64,000 nt of DNA from Rhodococcus sp. SMB37 (GCF_004345605.1 NZ_SLVY01000004.1:310001-374000), one strand, 5' to 3'; counted from the first letter of the stretch, positions 35,272 through 44,175 are shown. The notes: a model not told the origin generated them from the sequence alone. Program-made: numbers and translations.

Positions 35272-36496
35272 TGAACACCCTGACGTCGCGATCCGAGTAC
35301 TCGAATCCGAGGAGGAGTTGCGGCAGGCGATGGCGCTGTTCCGCACGGCCATGGTCGGTCTCCCCTCCGGGCCGGACTATCCCGAGGGACGCATGGGCGA
35401 CTACCTCGAGAAGGGCCGCACCGTCGGCGCATTCATCGACGGCGCACTCGTCGGAACCGTCGATGCGACGTCGGGGTTCCTGGTGCTGCCGGGCGGCGAG
35501 CGCGTCACCCACGCCGCTGTCACCCACATCGGGGTGCTCCCCACCCACACACGTCGCGGTGTGGTCACGTCGCTGGTGCATCGGCAGTTGCGCGACGCCC
35601 GCGACCGTGGCGACGTCGTCGCCACGCTCCGGGCCTCCGAGGCCACGATCTACGGACGATTCGGCTACGGCATCGCGTCGACGTCGACGACCCTCGAAGT
35701 CGAGCGACGCCGCGCGGTGCTGCACCCGGGTGTGCCCGAGGGCGGTCCGGTCAGCTTCGCGGAGCTTCCCGAATCCTGGGATCTGTTGGAGCGCATCTAT
35801 TCCGAGTATGTGGCGCATCGTCCGGGGCGCATCGAGCGCACCTCGTTCTGGTGGGCTTCGCAGCGCTTCCGTTTCTCGGCCACGAACGGACCCTCGTACG
35901 TCGCAGTGCACGGCGGCGCAGGAGCCGAGGACGGGTTCGTCCGGTATCGCCCGGAGAACACCGGGGCATGGTTCGGAGGGCGCGACCGGACCATCGTCGT
36001 GAGTGACTTCTTCGCTCCCACCGCGGAAGCGCACGCGGGACTCGTCCGTTTTCTGCTGAACCTCGACCTCGTCGACCGGATCGTCTTCGATGCGGTGCCC
36101 GCGGATGATCCACTGCCGTGGATGCTGGCGGACCACCGCGCAGCGAATGTTCGTTCGGTATCGGACGAGACCTGGTTGCGGATCCTCGACGTGCCCCGCG
36201 CACTCGAAGCACGCTCGTTCGTGGGCGCCGGGAGGGTCCGGGTTGCGGTGACCGACACTCTCTTCGCGGAGAACACCGGGGTCTTCGAGGTCTCCGCCGA
36301 TGGTGTATCGACCTCGACCGAACCTGCGCAGCTCGAATTCGGAGTCGCCGAACTCGGATCGGTGTTGCTCGGCGGGGTGGGGTGCCACGAGCTGGCGGCG
36401 GCGGGACGGATCACGGTGCACGACCGGGCAGCGCTTCCGGTCGCCGAGGCGCTGTTCGCGTGGCCGCTGGCACCGTTCGCGGGAACCATGTTCTGA
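35267..36496 (+). CDS. Eis-like GNAT N-acetyltransferase
   Basis: 409 residues. The Eis family has two GNAT domains and a sterol-carrier-protein-like C-terminal domain. Residues 1-150 hold the acetyl-CoA site (THIGVLPTHTRRGVVTSLVHRQL, then ATIYGRFGYGIAS). The protein ends in Phe, whose carboxylate is the catalytic base in M. tuberculosis Eis. Such enzymes acetylate aminoglycosides, capreomycin or protein lysines. No ribosome site is evident; a micro-ORF overlaps the ATG. Confidence 0.88.
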   Translation: MSEHPDVAIRVLESEEELRQAMALFRTAMVGLPSGPDYPEGRMGDYLEKGRTVGAFIDGALVGTVDATSGFLVLPGGERVTHAAVTHIGVLPTHTRRGVVTSLVHRQLRDARDRGDVVATLRASEATIYGRFGYGIASTSTTLEVERRRAVLHPGVPEGGPVSFAELPESWDLLERIYSEYVAHRPGRIERTSFWWASQRFRFSATNGPSYVAVHGGAGAEDGFVRYRPENTGAWFGGRDRTIVVSDFFAPTAEAHAGLVRFLLNLDLVDRIVFDAVPADDPLPWMLADHRAANVRSVSDETWLRILDVPRALEARSFVGAGRVRVAVTDTLFAENTGVFEVSADGVSTSTEPAQLEFGVAELGSVLLGGVGCHELAAAGRITVHDRAALPVAEALFAWPLAPFAGTMF

Positions 36497-36550
36497 GGGG
36501 TGTGCTCGCAGCTCCCGCTGCCGCCCCGGCATCGGATCCCTCGGGAGCGA

Positions 36551-36563
36551 TAGATTGCAGAGG
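36551..36563 (+). promoter_or_regulatory. Leaderless promoter of the SUFU-domain gene
   Basis: TAGATT (36551-36556), six bases, GTG 36563. Confidence 0.5.
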
Positions 36564-37156
36564 TGACCGAAGCCGTTCTCACCGCAGTCCATGCCCACCT
36601 CGCTGCGAATCTGTCCGACGCGACCGGATCGGCGCCCGAATCGGCGTCGGTGACGTTCCTCGGTCTCGAGCCGATCGAGATTCTGCGGTTCCACGCGAGC
36701 GATGACCTCACCCGATTCGCGACGCTGGGTTGTTCGCGTCATCCGATGGGCGACCCCACCACCATCGTCGCCGACCCGACCCGCGGTCCACGAGCCGAAC
36801 TCGTGTTGAGCCTGCGCAGGGCGGAAGGGCTCACAGCCGGTGTGCACCGCAGCCTGGCGGTGCTGGCGGCGCTCCCGGCCGTGGAGGGAGTGGTACTCAC
36901 CGACGATGCACTCCTCGATCTCGGTGAGCCACTGTGGGAGGGTGCGCCGTTCACCGCGGTGCTTCTCGAAGCGAGTGACGTGCCCGAGTTGGAGTTGCCC
37001 GAGCCCGCCGATCCGGTGCGGTTCTTCGAAGCGGTTCCGATCACGGCGAACGAGGCGGCGTGGAAGCGACTGCGCGGCGCCGATGCCCTCCGCGAGGCAT
37101 GGGTGGAGGCAGGCATCGATGTCCGAGATCCCGAGCGTGGCGCTGCTCGCATGTGA
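36563..37156 (+). CDS. SUFU-domain protein
   Basis: 197 residues resembling the bacterial suppressor-of-fused domain: FATLGCSRHPMGDP, RAELVLSLR, FTAVLLEASDVPELELPEPADPVRFFEAVPIT. Bacterial SUFU proteins are often immunity or accessory proteins near toxins, but no toxin gene is adjacent here. The gene ends 3 bases before the convergent membrane protein gene. Function unknown. Confidence 0.7.
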   Translation: MTEAVLTAVHAHLAANLSDATGSAPESASVTFLGLEPIEILRFHASDDLTRFATLGCSRHPMGDPTTIVADPTRGPRAELVLSLRRAEGLTAGVHRSLAVLAALPAVEGVVLTDDALLDLGEPLWEGAPFTAVLLEASDVPELELPEPADPVRFFEAVPITANEAAWKRLRGADALREAWVEAGIDVRDPERGAARM

Positions 37157-37159
37157 CGG

Positions 37160-38956
37160 TCAGCTCGGGACTACGACACCCATGGATCCGCCGCCGATGC
37201 ACACGTTCAGGCCCGGTGTCGCCGACTCGACCTGCAGCGCAGCGCCGCCGCCGGGGATTCGCACGTAGACCGAGCCGAGTCCTTCGGTGACGGGCACGGA
37301 GACACTGGGACGACCGGGGAATCCGAGATCGATCGCACCGTCGTCGGCGGCCATGTAGTGGAGCTCCACAGTCCACTCCCAGTCGCCGGCAGGCTCGTTC
37401 AAGAGCAGTGGTGTCACCACATCGTCGGCCACCGCGTACCCGCACTCGGGCACCGGACCGGGGAGGACGCCGCGCAGCGGCATGAGTTCGGCGGGCACCA
37501 GTGCGCCGCGATCGTCGAGGACACGCAGCGCGGTGGTGTGGTCGCTGATGTCGGAGCGTCCGGGCAACGAGGAGAAGACCGACCCGACGAGATTGTGCGG
37601 GTACGTGACGGGCAGGAGGACCCACACCGACACCGGGTGGTCGAGGACCGGATCCTGCGGGTGTTCGGTGAGTGCAGCTTTCGCGGTCGCGAGGTATTCG
37701 CCGGTGGGGTTGTCGGTCCAGCTGCGGGCGAACGTGACGGTCGACCACGCCGAGCTCACGAGGAACGCGACCGCGCAGGCGAGGGCGACCGCACGCGACC
37801 GCAGCCCCCATGTTCTGCGTTCGGCGCTGCGGAGGATGAGTGCAGCGGCCACCGCGACGATCACGGACGAGTCAGCGAAGTAGCGCAGGGTCTGCGCCAA
37901 CTCGTATGTCGTCTCGGGACCGAACCGTGTGCTGATCATGGCCACGAGAGAGGCGCACACGTACGCGGTCGCCGCGATCCACACCCACCCGGTCCGGGTC
38001 CGGCACCGCAGGCTCCACACCAGCGCACCCGCGACAGCGACCCACGCGGCGACTACGAGGACCATCGGTGGGTCGGCCCATGGCGGACTCGGATTCCAGC
38101 GGTCCCATTGCCACGGCCCACCGAGCAGCGACGGCGCGAGACCGTACGACAGGCCGTGGTGGGTCAGTCCTGCCACCATCGACCAGGGCGGCACACCGAA
38201 CCGCGATGCGACGACGGTGGTGTACCACGCGGCCCAGACCGCCAGCACGACTCCGGATCCGAGCCACAGGGGGCGTGCTCGCTGCCACGCGACACGGACC
38301 GGCCGCACAACACCGTCGACGCGATACAACAGCGCGACCGTCGCGAACGCGACCAGAGGTACGAGGATCGACTTCTCGAAGAACGCCAATGCGCAGAGGG
38401 CGACGACGACGCCGGACACGGCATGACGTCGCCGGCCCGTCCGCGCGAGCTGCAGGGCGTCACCGGCCACCCAAGCGAGTGCAGCCTGCATGGGGAGTGA
38501 GTTGAGGCCGGCAGCCCACCATGCGAACGCGGGCAGCGTCAACGGCGAGAACAGGTAGAACAGCAGGGGGCCCCACAACACCCGACGCGGTCCGAGTATC
38601 AGCCACAACAGACGTAACACCGCGAGAGACGCCAGCAGCTGGGCCACGACGAGAGTCATTGCGGCAGGCCACCATTGCATCGGTGCGAGCCACGTGCCCA
38701 GCGATGCGACCGCGAACGCCCCGGGCATCAGGTGACCGTCGTGGTCGTAGTTCAACAGTTCCGGTGACGACAGCGGGTAGGTCCCCGCGCGACCGATCAG
38801 AATGAGGTCGTCCCAATAGAATTCGCCCCGGAATGCGAGGACGCCGCGGATCGCCACCTGTAGTGCGATGAGCGCGAGTGCGACGACCGGCACCGAACGC
38901 GTACCCGGGCGCGAACCGGATGAACCAGGTTCGCGTTCGAGAAGTGCAGTGCTCAC
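37160..38956 (-). CDS. Polytopic membrane protein, GT-C-like
   Basis: 598 residues with about 10-11 transmembrane helices and a C-terminal beta-rich extracytoplasmic domain (about 430-598). FRGEFYWDDLILIGRA in the first loop has the adjacent acidic residues common in GT-C glycosyltransferases, but no stronger signature is visible. It might transfer a polyprenyl-linked sugar to a cell-wall polymer. GTG 38956 overlaps the corA stop by GTGA; GTG 38962 is an alternative. Confidence 0.7.
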   Translation of the reverse strand: MSTALLEREPGSSGSRPGTRSVPVVALALIALQVAIRGVLAFRGEFYWDDLILIGRAGTYPLSSPELLNYDHDGHLMPGAFAVASLGTWLAPMQWWPAAMTLVVAQLLASLAVLRLLWLILGPRRVLWGPLLFYLFSPLTLPAFAWWAAGLNSLPMQAALAWVAGDALQLARTGRRRHAVSGVVVALCALAFFEKSILVPLVAFATVALLYRVDGVVRPVRVAWQRARPLWLGSGVVLAVWAAWYTTVVASRFGVPPWSMVAGLTHHGLSYGLAPSLLGGPWQWDRWNPSPPWADPPMVLVVAAWVAVAGALVWSLRCRTRTGWVWIAATAYVCASLVAMISTRFGPETTYELAQTLRYFADSSVIVAVAAALILRSAERRTWGLRSRAVALACAVAFLVSSAWSTVTFARSWTDNPTGEYLATAKAALTEHPQDPVLDHPVSVWVLLPVTYPHNLVGSVFSSLPGRSDISDHTTALRVLDDRGALVPAELMPLRGVLPGPVPECGYAVADDVVTPLLLNEPAGDWEWTVELHYMAADDGAIDLGFPGRPSVSVPVTEGLGSVYVRIPGGGAALQVESATPGLNVCIGGGSMGVVVPS

Positions 38957-40023
38957 AGCCACTTGTTGTGGCGGAACAGGACGAACAGCACCGTCACGAT
39001 CAGGGCGATGATGCCGACCACCACGTAATAGGAGTACTCCCAGTGCAACTCCGGCATGTGGTCGAAGTTCATGCCGTACACACCCGCGATCATCGTGGGC
39101 ACCGCCGCAATGGCGACCCACGCGGAGATTCGGCGCATATCGGTGTTCTGCTGAACCGTGACCTTGGCGATCGCGGCGTCGAGCAGAGTGCTCAGCGTTT
39201 CGTCGAAGGTCGCGATGCGGTCGGACACCGTCGTGTGATGGTCGGCGACATCGCGGAAGTAACGCCGAATGTCCTTGGGGATCGGATTGCCGGGTGAGCG
39301 GATCAGTCGTTGGAGCGGCTCCGCGAGTGGCACCACCGCCCGGCGAAGCTGGACGATCTCGCGTTTGAGGAGATAGATCTGCTCGACCGCAATCCTGGTG
39401 TCGGGGGTGAAGACGAACTCCTCGAGATCATCGACGTCCGGTTCCACCGCGGTGGTGACCGCAAGATACGTGTCGACGACATGATCTGCGATCGCATGCA
39501 GCACCGCTGCAGGCCCGAGACCGAGTTGCTCCGGGTCGGCTTCGAGGTGGGCGCGTACTGCCGACAGTTCCGAATGATCGCCGTGACGCACGCTGATGAT
39601 GAAGTCGGGGCCGGTGAACAGGAGGACCTCCCCGGTTTCGACGATGTCGTTGGTGGTGGTCACCGATTCGTGCTCGACATAGGTCACGGTGCGCAGAACC
39701 AGGAACAGCAGATCGTCGTAGCGCTCGAGTTTCGGGCGCTGATGGGCGTGTACCGCGTCCTCGACCATCAGTTCGTGCAGATCGAACGTGCGGGCCACGC
39801 TCGTCATCTGGTGTTCGTCCGGTTGGTGGAGGCCGAGCCAGACGAAGCCCTCGCCGCGTCGGCGAACCTCCGCGAGGGCGGCGGCGTGGGCGTACCGGCC
39901 GGGGAGTCGCTTGCCGTCGATGTAGATCGCGCAGTCGACCACCGCACGTTCGGCGGGGACGTGGATCGTCGGTATGTCCGTTGTCGTGCGGCGTCCCGGA
40001 CGCGGCAGGGAGGGATTCGGCAA
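38953..40023 (-). CDS. corA: CorA-type magnesium transporter
   Basis: 356 residues. The cytoplasmic funnel domain is followed by two C-terminal transmembrane helices. The first ends in the signature YGMNFDHMPE (GMN selectivity filter) and the second is followed by HNKWL. It forms a pentameric channel for Mg2+ or Co2+. Syntenic with Rv1239c. The start is TTG with AAGGGA upstream. It is translationally coupled to the membrane protein gene downstream. Confidence 0.94.
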   Translation of the reverse strand: MPNPSLPRPGRRTTTDIPTIHVPAERAVVDCAIYIDGKRLPGRYAHAAALAEVRRRGEGFVWLGLHQPDEHQMTSVARTFDLHELMVEDAVHAHQRPKLERYDDLLFLVLRTVTYVEHESVTTTNDIVETGEVLLFTGPDFIISVRHGDHSELSAVRAHLEADPEQLGLGPAAVLHAIADHVVDTYLAVTTAVEPDVDDLEEFVFTPDTRIAVEQIYLLKREIVQLRRAVVPLAEPLQRLIRSPGNPIPKDIRRYFRDVADHHTTVSDRIATFDETLSTLLDAAIAKVTVQQNTDMRRISAWVAIAAVPTMIAGVYGMNFDHMPELHWEYSYYVVVGIIALIVTVLFVLFRHNKWL

Positions 40024-40164
40024 CGGGTTCCCTTCCGTGTCGAGGTGCCTTCGGCACGTTCCGAGGTGTCATCGGCACGTGCCCGTAGGGTGCTTTCGGC
40101 ATGAGTCGAAGGCGCTGTCCGGTCGCTGGACCATCGTAGTCGCTGCACCTGACACACTTGTGTG

Positions 40165-41019
40165 GTGCGCATCGATCTTCACTCCCATTCGGCCGCCTCC
40201 GACGGTACGGACACCCCCACCGGGTTGGTCCGGAATGCGGCGGCCGCGGGCCTCGACGTGGTGGCCCTGACAGACCACGACACCACAGCGGGATGGGACG
40301 AGGCTGTGGGTGCTCTACCCTCCGGCCTGCGGTTGGTCCGGGGAATGGAGATGTCGTGCACCGGTCGCGGCGAGGACGGCGATCCCGTCGCGGTGCACCT
40401 GCTGGCATATCTGTTCGATCCCACGGATCAGGTGTTCGTCGACGAACTCGAGCGATTGCGCGGTGAGCGCGTGTCGCGGCTGCGAGTGATGGCGGAACGC
40501 ATGGCGGCGGACGGGCTGCCCATCGACGCGGATCATGTTCTGGAGCAGGCGGGACCGGCGGCCGGTCGCCCGCATCTGGCGCGCGCCCTCGTCGAGGCCG
40601 GCGTCGTGTCGACGATCGGAGATGCCTTCACCGAGCTGTTGGCGCCGCGGGGCCGCTACTACATCGACAAGAGCGACACTCCGCTGGCCGAGGCGGTGAA
40701 GATGGTGACGGCGGCCGGTGGCGTCGCGGTCGTCGCACATGCCCGGGCGAGATCTCGCGGGCGGTTACTGGCGCTCGACCAGATCGAGGAGCTCGCCGAG
40801 AGCGGTCTCGGCGGTGTCGAGGCCGACCATCCCGACCACAGCGACGCGGATGCTCGGCTGATGAAAGACCTGGCGTCGAATCTGGGACTGTTCGTCACGG
40901 GTTCGTCCGACTATCACGGCGACAACAAGTCGGTCGGGCTCGGCCGGTTCACGACCGATCGCGACGCGTTCGAGGACCTGCTCGATCGTGCGCACGGTGC
41001 CGAGGTGGTCGAGGGATGA
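40165..41019 (+). CDS. PHP-domain phosphoesterase (YciV/RNase AM-like)
   Basis: 284 residues. RIDLHSHSAASDGTDTP and ALTDHDTTAGWDEA give the N-terminal metal ligands; GVAVVAHARAR and FVTGSSDYHGDN give later ones. E. coli YciV (RNase AM) degrades short oligonucleotides and matures rRNA 5' ends, and relatives hydrolyse nucleoside 3',5'-bisphosphate. GTG 40165 has CACACT six bases upstream; GTG 40162 is possible. Its stop overlaps the next start by ATGA. Confidence 0.88.
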   Translation: MRIDLHSHSAASDGTDTPTGLVRNAAAAGLDVVALTDHDTTAGWDEAVGALPSGLRLVRGMEMSCTGRGEDGDPVAVHLLAYLFDPTDQVFVDELERLRGERVSRLRVMAERMAADGLPIDADHVLEQAGPAAGRPHLARALVEAGVVSTIGDAFTELLAPRGRYYIDKSDTPLAEAVKMVTAAGGVAVVAHARARSRGRLLALDQIEELAESGLGGVEADHPDHSDADARLMKDLASNLGLFVTGSSDYHGDNKSVGLGRFTTDRDAFEDLLDRAHGAEVVEG

Positions 41020-41444
41020 GGTCGCGGGGCCCGCGTCGCGACGACGCACATCAGAATGAAATCTACCGGGACAGTAACTATTACGACGATAAGTACTACG
41101 CAGACGAGTACTACTCGGGAGAGTATTACGGCGACGGTGCGCGCTACGGAACTCCTCCCGGGCGGGCGGGCATCGTGGTGAGGGCGGCACGCGTCGTCTC
41201 GGGGATCGTGACCGGCGCTGTCCTGGTGCTCATGATCGTTGTGTGCGGTGCCCACTATCTCGGGGGAGATGGCAGTTTTCCCGGTCCGGGGACCACGTCG
41301 GTGGTGGCGCACGTCGTGGCGGCGGTCGTCGCGGTGGTGGCGCAGGTGATCGCGGACCGTCGGAGAGGGCCGATTTCCGTCATTGCCGCAATTGTGGTGG
41401 TTTTCACTGCATCGATTCTGTTGGTCACCCAGTGGTGGGGTTGA
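41016..41444 (+). CDS. Tyrosine-rich small membrane protein
   Basis: 142 residues. The N-terminus (about 16-45) is packed with Tyr-Tyr pairs and acidic residues: NYYDDKYYADEYYSGEYYGD. Three transmembrane helices follow (about 60-80, 92-110, 118-138). Its DNA around 41060-41140 is visibly less GC-rich than the surroundings. No family recognised. It overlaps the PHP gene by four bases, so it is cotranslated. Confidence 0.75.
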   Translation: MRSRGPRRDDAHQNEIYRDSNYYDDKYYADEYYSGEYYGDGARYGTPPGRAGIVVRAARVVSGIVTGAVLVLMIVVCGAHYLGGDGSFPGPGTTSVVAHVVAAVVAVVAQVIADRRRGPISVIAAIVVVFTASILLVTQWWG

Positions 41445-41731
41445 GGACGTGAAATCTTCGCGCTACTCGCCGGTAGCTCGGGCGTAACCCCAGGAGTCGC
41501 TGAGGAATCACCGAAAAATAGGCGGTCGCAGTTGCAAACTCACAGGTAGGGAGTGCAAATCGGTGAGAACCTTCGCAACCAACACCGATTTGATGTTTGG
41601 TCTGTGAAGGTGGCAAACTTCTGTGTGGTTCGAGGTGGTGCTACCGCCCCGCTTCGGGCAGAAGATGGCAGGTCCTGCTGAAGGGCCGCCGCCAGGGCCA
41701 CCCTCCTAGGCGCCATCACGCTCCGGAAGTC

Positions 41732-41749
41732 GTACAGCGTTGTACAGCG
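41732..41749. promoter_or_regulatory. GTACAGCG double element
   Basis: GTACAGCG-TT-GTACAGCG: two direct copies exactly 10 bp apart. GTACA (41732) and TGTAC (41741-41745) also make an inverted repeat. It resembles dimer sites of GntR-type regulators; the actual binder is unknown. Confidence 0.45.
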
Positions 41750-41822
41750 GCAATCGTGATCGCGCCCGGAAGCTTCACCGAACCCGTCCTTGGCGAAGCT
41801 GCTGCAACTACATAGACGGTCG

Positions 41823-41838
41823 ATGCACACTGGTGCAT
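41823..41838. promoter_or_regulatory. Palindrome ATGCAC-ACTG-GTGCAT
   Basis: Perfect 6+4+6 inverted repeat, 75 bases before the malic enzyme start. Confidence 0.45.
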
Positions 41839-41858
41839 ACCAATGATGTTCTGTTGCA

Positions 41859-41874
41859 GTTACTTCGCAGTAAC
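41859..41874. promoter_or_regulatory. Palindrome GTTAC-TTCGCA-GTAAC
   Basis: Perfect 5+6+5 inverted repeat, 39 bases before the malic enzyme start. The GTTAC/GTAAC arms recur upstream of the transglycosylase genes. Confidence 0.4.
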
Positions 41875-41913
41875 CGGGACCCGACTGGTCTCGGAACACG
41901 CAGGAGTGTCATC

Positions 41914-43107
41914 GTGTCAATTGTGTCCGACGCACAAACCCCTCAGAAGCTCGCGTTGACGGACGACGAGATCTTCGGCAGCCACGTCGACGGCAAGCTC
42001 TCCGTCGAACTCACCTCGCCGCTGGACACCCAGCGCGACCTGTCCATCGCATACACCCCGGGCGTTGCCCAGGTCAGCCGCGCGATCGCGGCCGACGCGA
42101 CGCTCGCCGAGCGTTACACCTGGACCAACCGTCTCGTGGTTGTCGTGTCCGACGGCACCGCCGTGCTCGGCCTCGGCGACATCGGCCCGCGTGCCTCCCT
42201 TCCGGTCATGGAGGGCAAGGCCGCACTGTTCAAGAAGTTCGCCGGGCTCAACTCCATCCCGCTCGTCCTCGACACCAAGGACCCCGACGAAATCGTCGAG
42301 ACCATCGTCCGGTTGCGTCCGAGCTTCGGCGCCGTCAACCTCGAGGACATCTCCGCTCCGCGTTGCTTCGAGATCGAGAAGCGTCTGATCGAGGCACTCG
42401 ATTGCCCGGTCATGCACGACGACCAGCACGGCACGGCCATCGTCCTCCTCGCGGCGCTCAAGGGCGCAGTGAAGGTGCAGGGCCGCGACATCACGAAGCT
42501 GCGGGTCGTCATCTCCGGCGCCGGCGCAGCTGGTGTGGCGTGCGCAAACATCCTGCTCGCCGCAGGAATCGAGGATGTCACGGTGCTCGATTCGAAGGGC
42601 ATCATCTCGCACGAGCGCACAGACCTGTCGGGCGTGAAGACCGATCTGGCCGACCGTACCAACCCGGCCGGTCGCCACGGCGGAATCGTCGAGGCGCTCG
42701 ACGGTGCCGATGTGTTCGTCGGTGTGTCGGCGGGCACCGTGCCGGAGGAGATCGTCGCGACGATGTCCGACGACGCGATCGTGTTCGCGCTGTCGAACCC
42801 GGATCCCGAGATCCACCCCGACGTCGCCTCCAAGCACGTGGCGATCGTCGCGACGGGACGCAGCGACTTCCCGAACCAGATCAACAACGTGCTCGCCTTC
42901 CCCGGTGTGTTCAAGGGTGCGCTCGACGCAGGCGCCCGCCGCATCACCGAGGGCATGAAACTCGCCGCCGCCGAGGCCATCCTCTCGGTCGTCGGTGATG
43001 AGTTGGCTGTGGACAAGATCGTTCCGAGCCCGCTCGATCCGCGTGTCGCGCCCGCTGTTGCAGAGGCCGTTGCGGCCGCTGCAAGGGCAGAAGGTGTCGC
43101 CGACTGA
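41914..43107 (+). CDS. NAD(P)-dependent malic enzyme
   Basis: 397 residues of the short prokaryotic malic enzyme type: decarboxylates malate to pyruvate and makes NAD(P)H. AYTPGVAQVSRAI, VSDGTAVLGLGDIGPRASLPVMEGKAALFKKFAG, EDISAPRCFEIE and MHDDQHGTAIV hold the catalytic and metal residues; ISGAGAAGVACANILL is the dinucleotide motif. AGGAG seven bases before GTG 41914 sets the start. It sits where M. tuberculosis has mdh. Confidence 0.93.
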   Translation: MSIVSDAQTPQKLALTDDEIFGSHVDGKLSVELTSPLDTQRDLSIAYTPGVAQVSRAIAADATLAERYTWTNRLVVVVSDGTAVLGLGDIGPRASLPVMEGKAALFKKFAGLNSIPLVLDTKDPDEIVETIVRLRPSFGAVNLEDISAPRCFEIEKRLIEALDCPVMHDDQHGTAIVLLAALKGAVKVQGRDITKLRVVISGAGAAGVACANILLAAGIEDVTVLDSKGIISHERTDLSGVKTDLADRTNPAGRHGGIVEALDGADVFVGVSAGTVPEEIVATMSDDAIVFALSNPDPEIHPDVASKHVAIVATGRSDFPNQINNVLAFPGVFKGALDAGARRITEGMKLAAAEAILSVVGDELAVDKIVPSPLDPRVAPAVAEAVAAAARAEGVAD

Positions 43108-43211
43108 CGTGATCGCACCGTGCGCCCCGGCTCGAACCCGCACCAAGGTTCGGACTGGGGCGTTCGGCGTCCGTACACCGGGCGCCCGGCCCGTGCCGGC
43201 GATGCGCGACA

Positions 43212-44162
43212 ATGACCGCCGTGGGAATCCAGTGGATGCGAAACCGGTTGTCGATCGTGGCGGTCGCGGCCGTGTTGCCGCTCTCGGCCGGATGCGCATC
43301 GTCGGTACTCGACCCGGCGGAAGTGTCCGGTCCCGTCGTCGTCGGGGCACGGGACGGCGCCGACGGGGCGCTCCTTGCGCACCTCTACGCCGGGGTGCTG
43401 CGCACAACCGGTATCGACGTACAGGTGCGTGACGGTCTCGGCAGCCGCGCCGCCGCCCTCGCTTCGCTCGATACCGCAGACGTGACGGTGGTCCCCGACT
43501 ACACCGGTCTGCTGCTGCAGCACTACGACCCCGGAGTCACCTTCGGTGATGTCACTTCGGGGGATACCGAGGACGTCTTCGAGGCGCTGGCTCGTGCGCT
43601 CCCCGACGAACTGACGATCGCGGACTATGCGTCCGCACAGAATCGCGCTGTGCTGGCCGCAGGCACCGAACTCGCCTCACAGCAGGACGTTGCCGGCCTC
43701 GCCGGCCGCTGCACCGGCCTGACGTTCATCGTGACCCCGGAGTTCGAGGCCGTGGGTGGGCTCGAGGCGCTCATCGAAAGCGGGTGCGAGCCGCTGTCGG
43801 TGGAACGCGCAGACCCCACCGAGGCCTTCGCCGCTGCATCCGGCGAGACCGTCGCGGGACTGACCACCCTCGCGCCGGTGTTCGCGGAGGAGGGCGGCGG
43901 AAGCGATGTGATCACCGTGCCCGACGTCCCGGATCGCGCTCCTATGGAGGAGGCCTCCGCCGATGCGGAGACACCGGTGTTCGTCGCGCAGAACGTCGTC
44001 CCGGTCTTCCGTAAGGACGTATTCGGTGAGGCCCAACTCGATGCGTTGCGCACTGTTGCCGGCGACCTCACCACCGCGGATCTGGCCGAGATGCTCGCCC
44101 GCGTCGACGACGGCGACGACATCACCGCAGTCGCCGACACCTGGCTCGCCGAGCACGCCTGA
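43212..44162 (+). CDS. LpqZ-like substrate-binding lipoprotein (OpuAC/ProX type)
   Basis: 316 residues. The signal peptide with lipobox LSAGC (LSIVAVAAVLPLSAGC) anchors it in the membrane. The body is an osmoprotectant-binding OpuAC-type fold (DVTVVPDYTGLLLQHYDPG, AQNVVPVFRKDVFGEAQLDAL). It matches Rv1244 (lpqZ) in type and position. No ABC ATPase or permease for it is nearby. GTG 43221 and ATG 43236 are alternative starts, the last giving the most typical signal peptide. Confidence 0.82.
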   Translation: MTAVGIQWMRNRLSIVAVAAVLPLSAGCASSVLDPAEVSGPVVVGARDGADGALLAHLYAGVLRTTGIDVQVRDGLGSRAAALASLDTADVTVVPDYTGLLLQHYDPGVTFGDVTSGDTEDVFEALARALPDELTIADYASAQNRAVLAAGTELASQQDVAGLAGRCTGLTFIVTPEFEAVGGLEALIESGCEPLSVERADPTEAFAAASGETVAGLTTLAPVFAEEGGGSDVITVPDVPDRAPMEEASADAETPVFVAQNVVPVFRKDVFGEAQLDALRTVAGDLTTADLAEMLARVDDGDDITAVADTWLAEHA

Positions 44163-44175
44163 CCGCGCCGGCCGA

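Larger units (their letters stand above)
41445..41913. other. 469-base leader/intergenic region upstream of malic enzyme
   Basis: No convincing ORF. It contains a GCTAC/GTAGC hairpin (41462-41477), TTTGC-type elements on the minus strand near 41532-41540, 41554-41560 and 41612-41620, and ACCTTC...GAAGGT arms around 41569-41611. Three phased or palindromic operators lie at 41732-41874, listed separately. The density of symmetric elements suggests complex control of the malic enzyme gene. Confidence 0.55.

Noticed and set aside
37160..39121. Longer N-terminus of the GT-C-like membrane protein starting near 39121
   Set aside because: The extra residues run through the corA coding sequence in another frame and are Arg/His-rich without support; GTG 38956 overlapping the corA stop is more natural.
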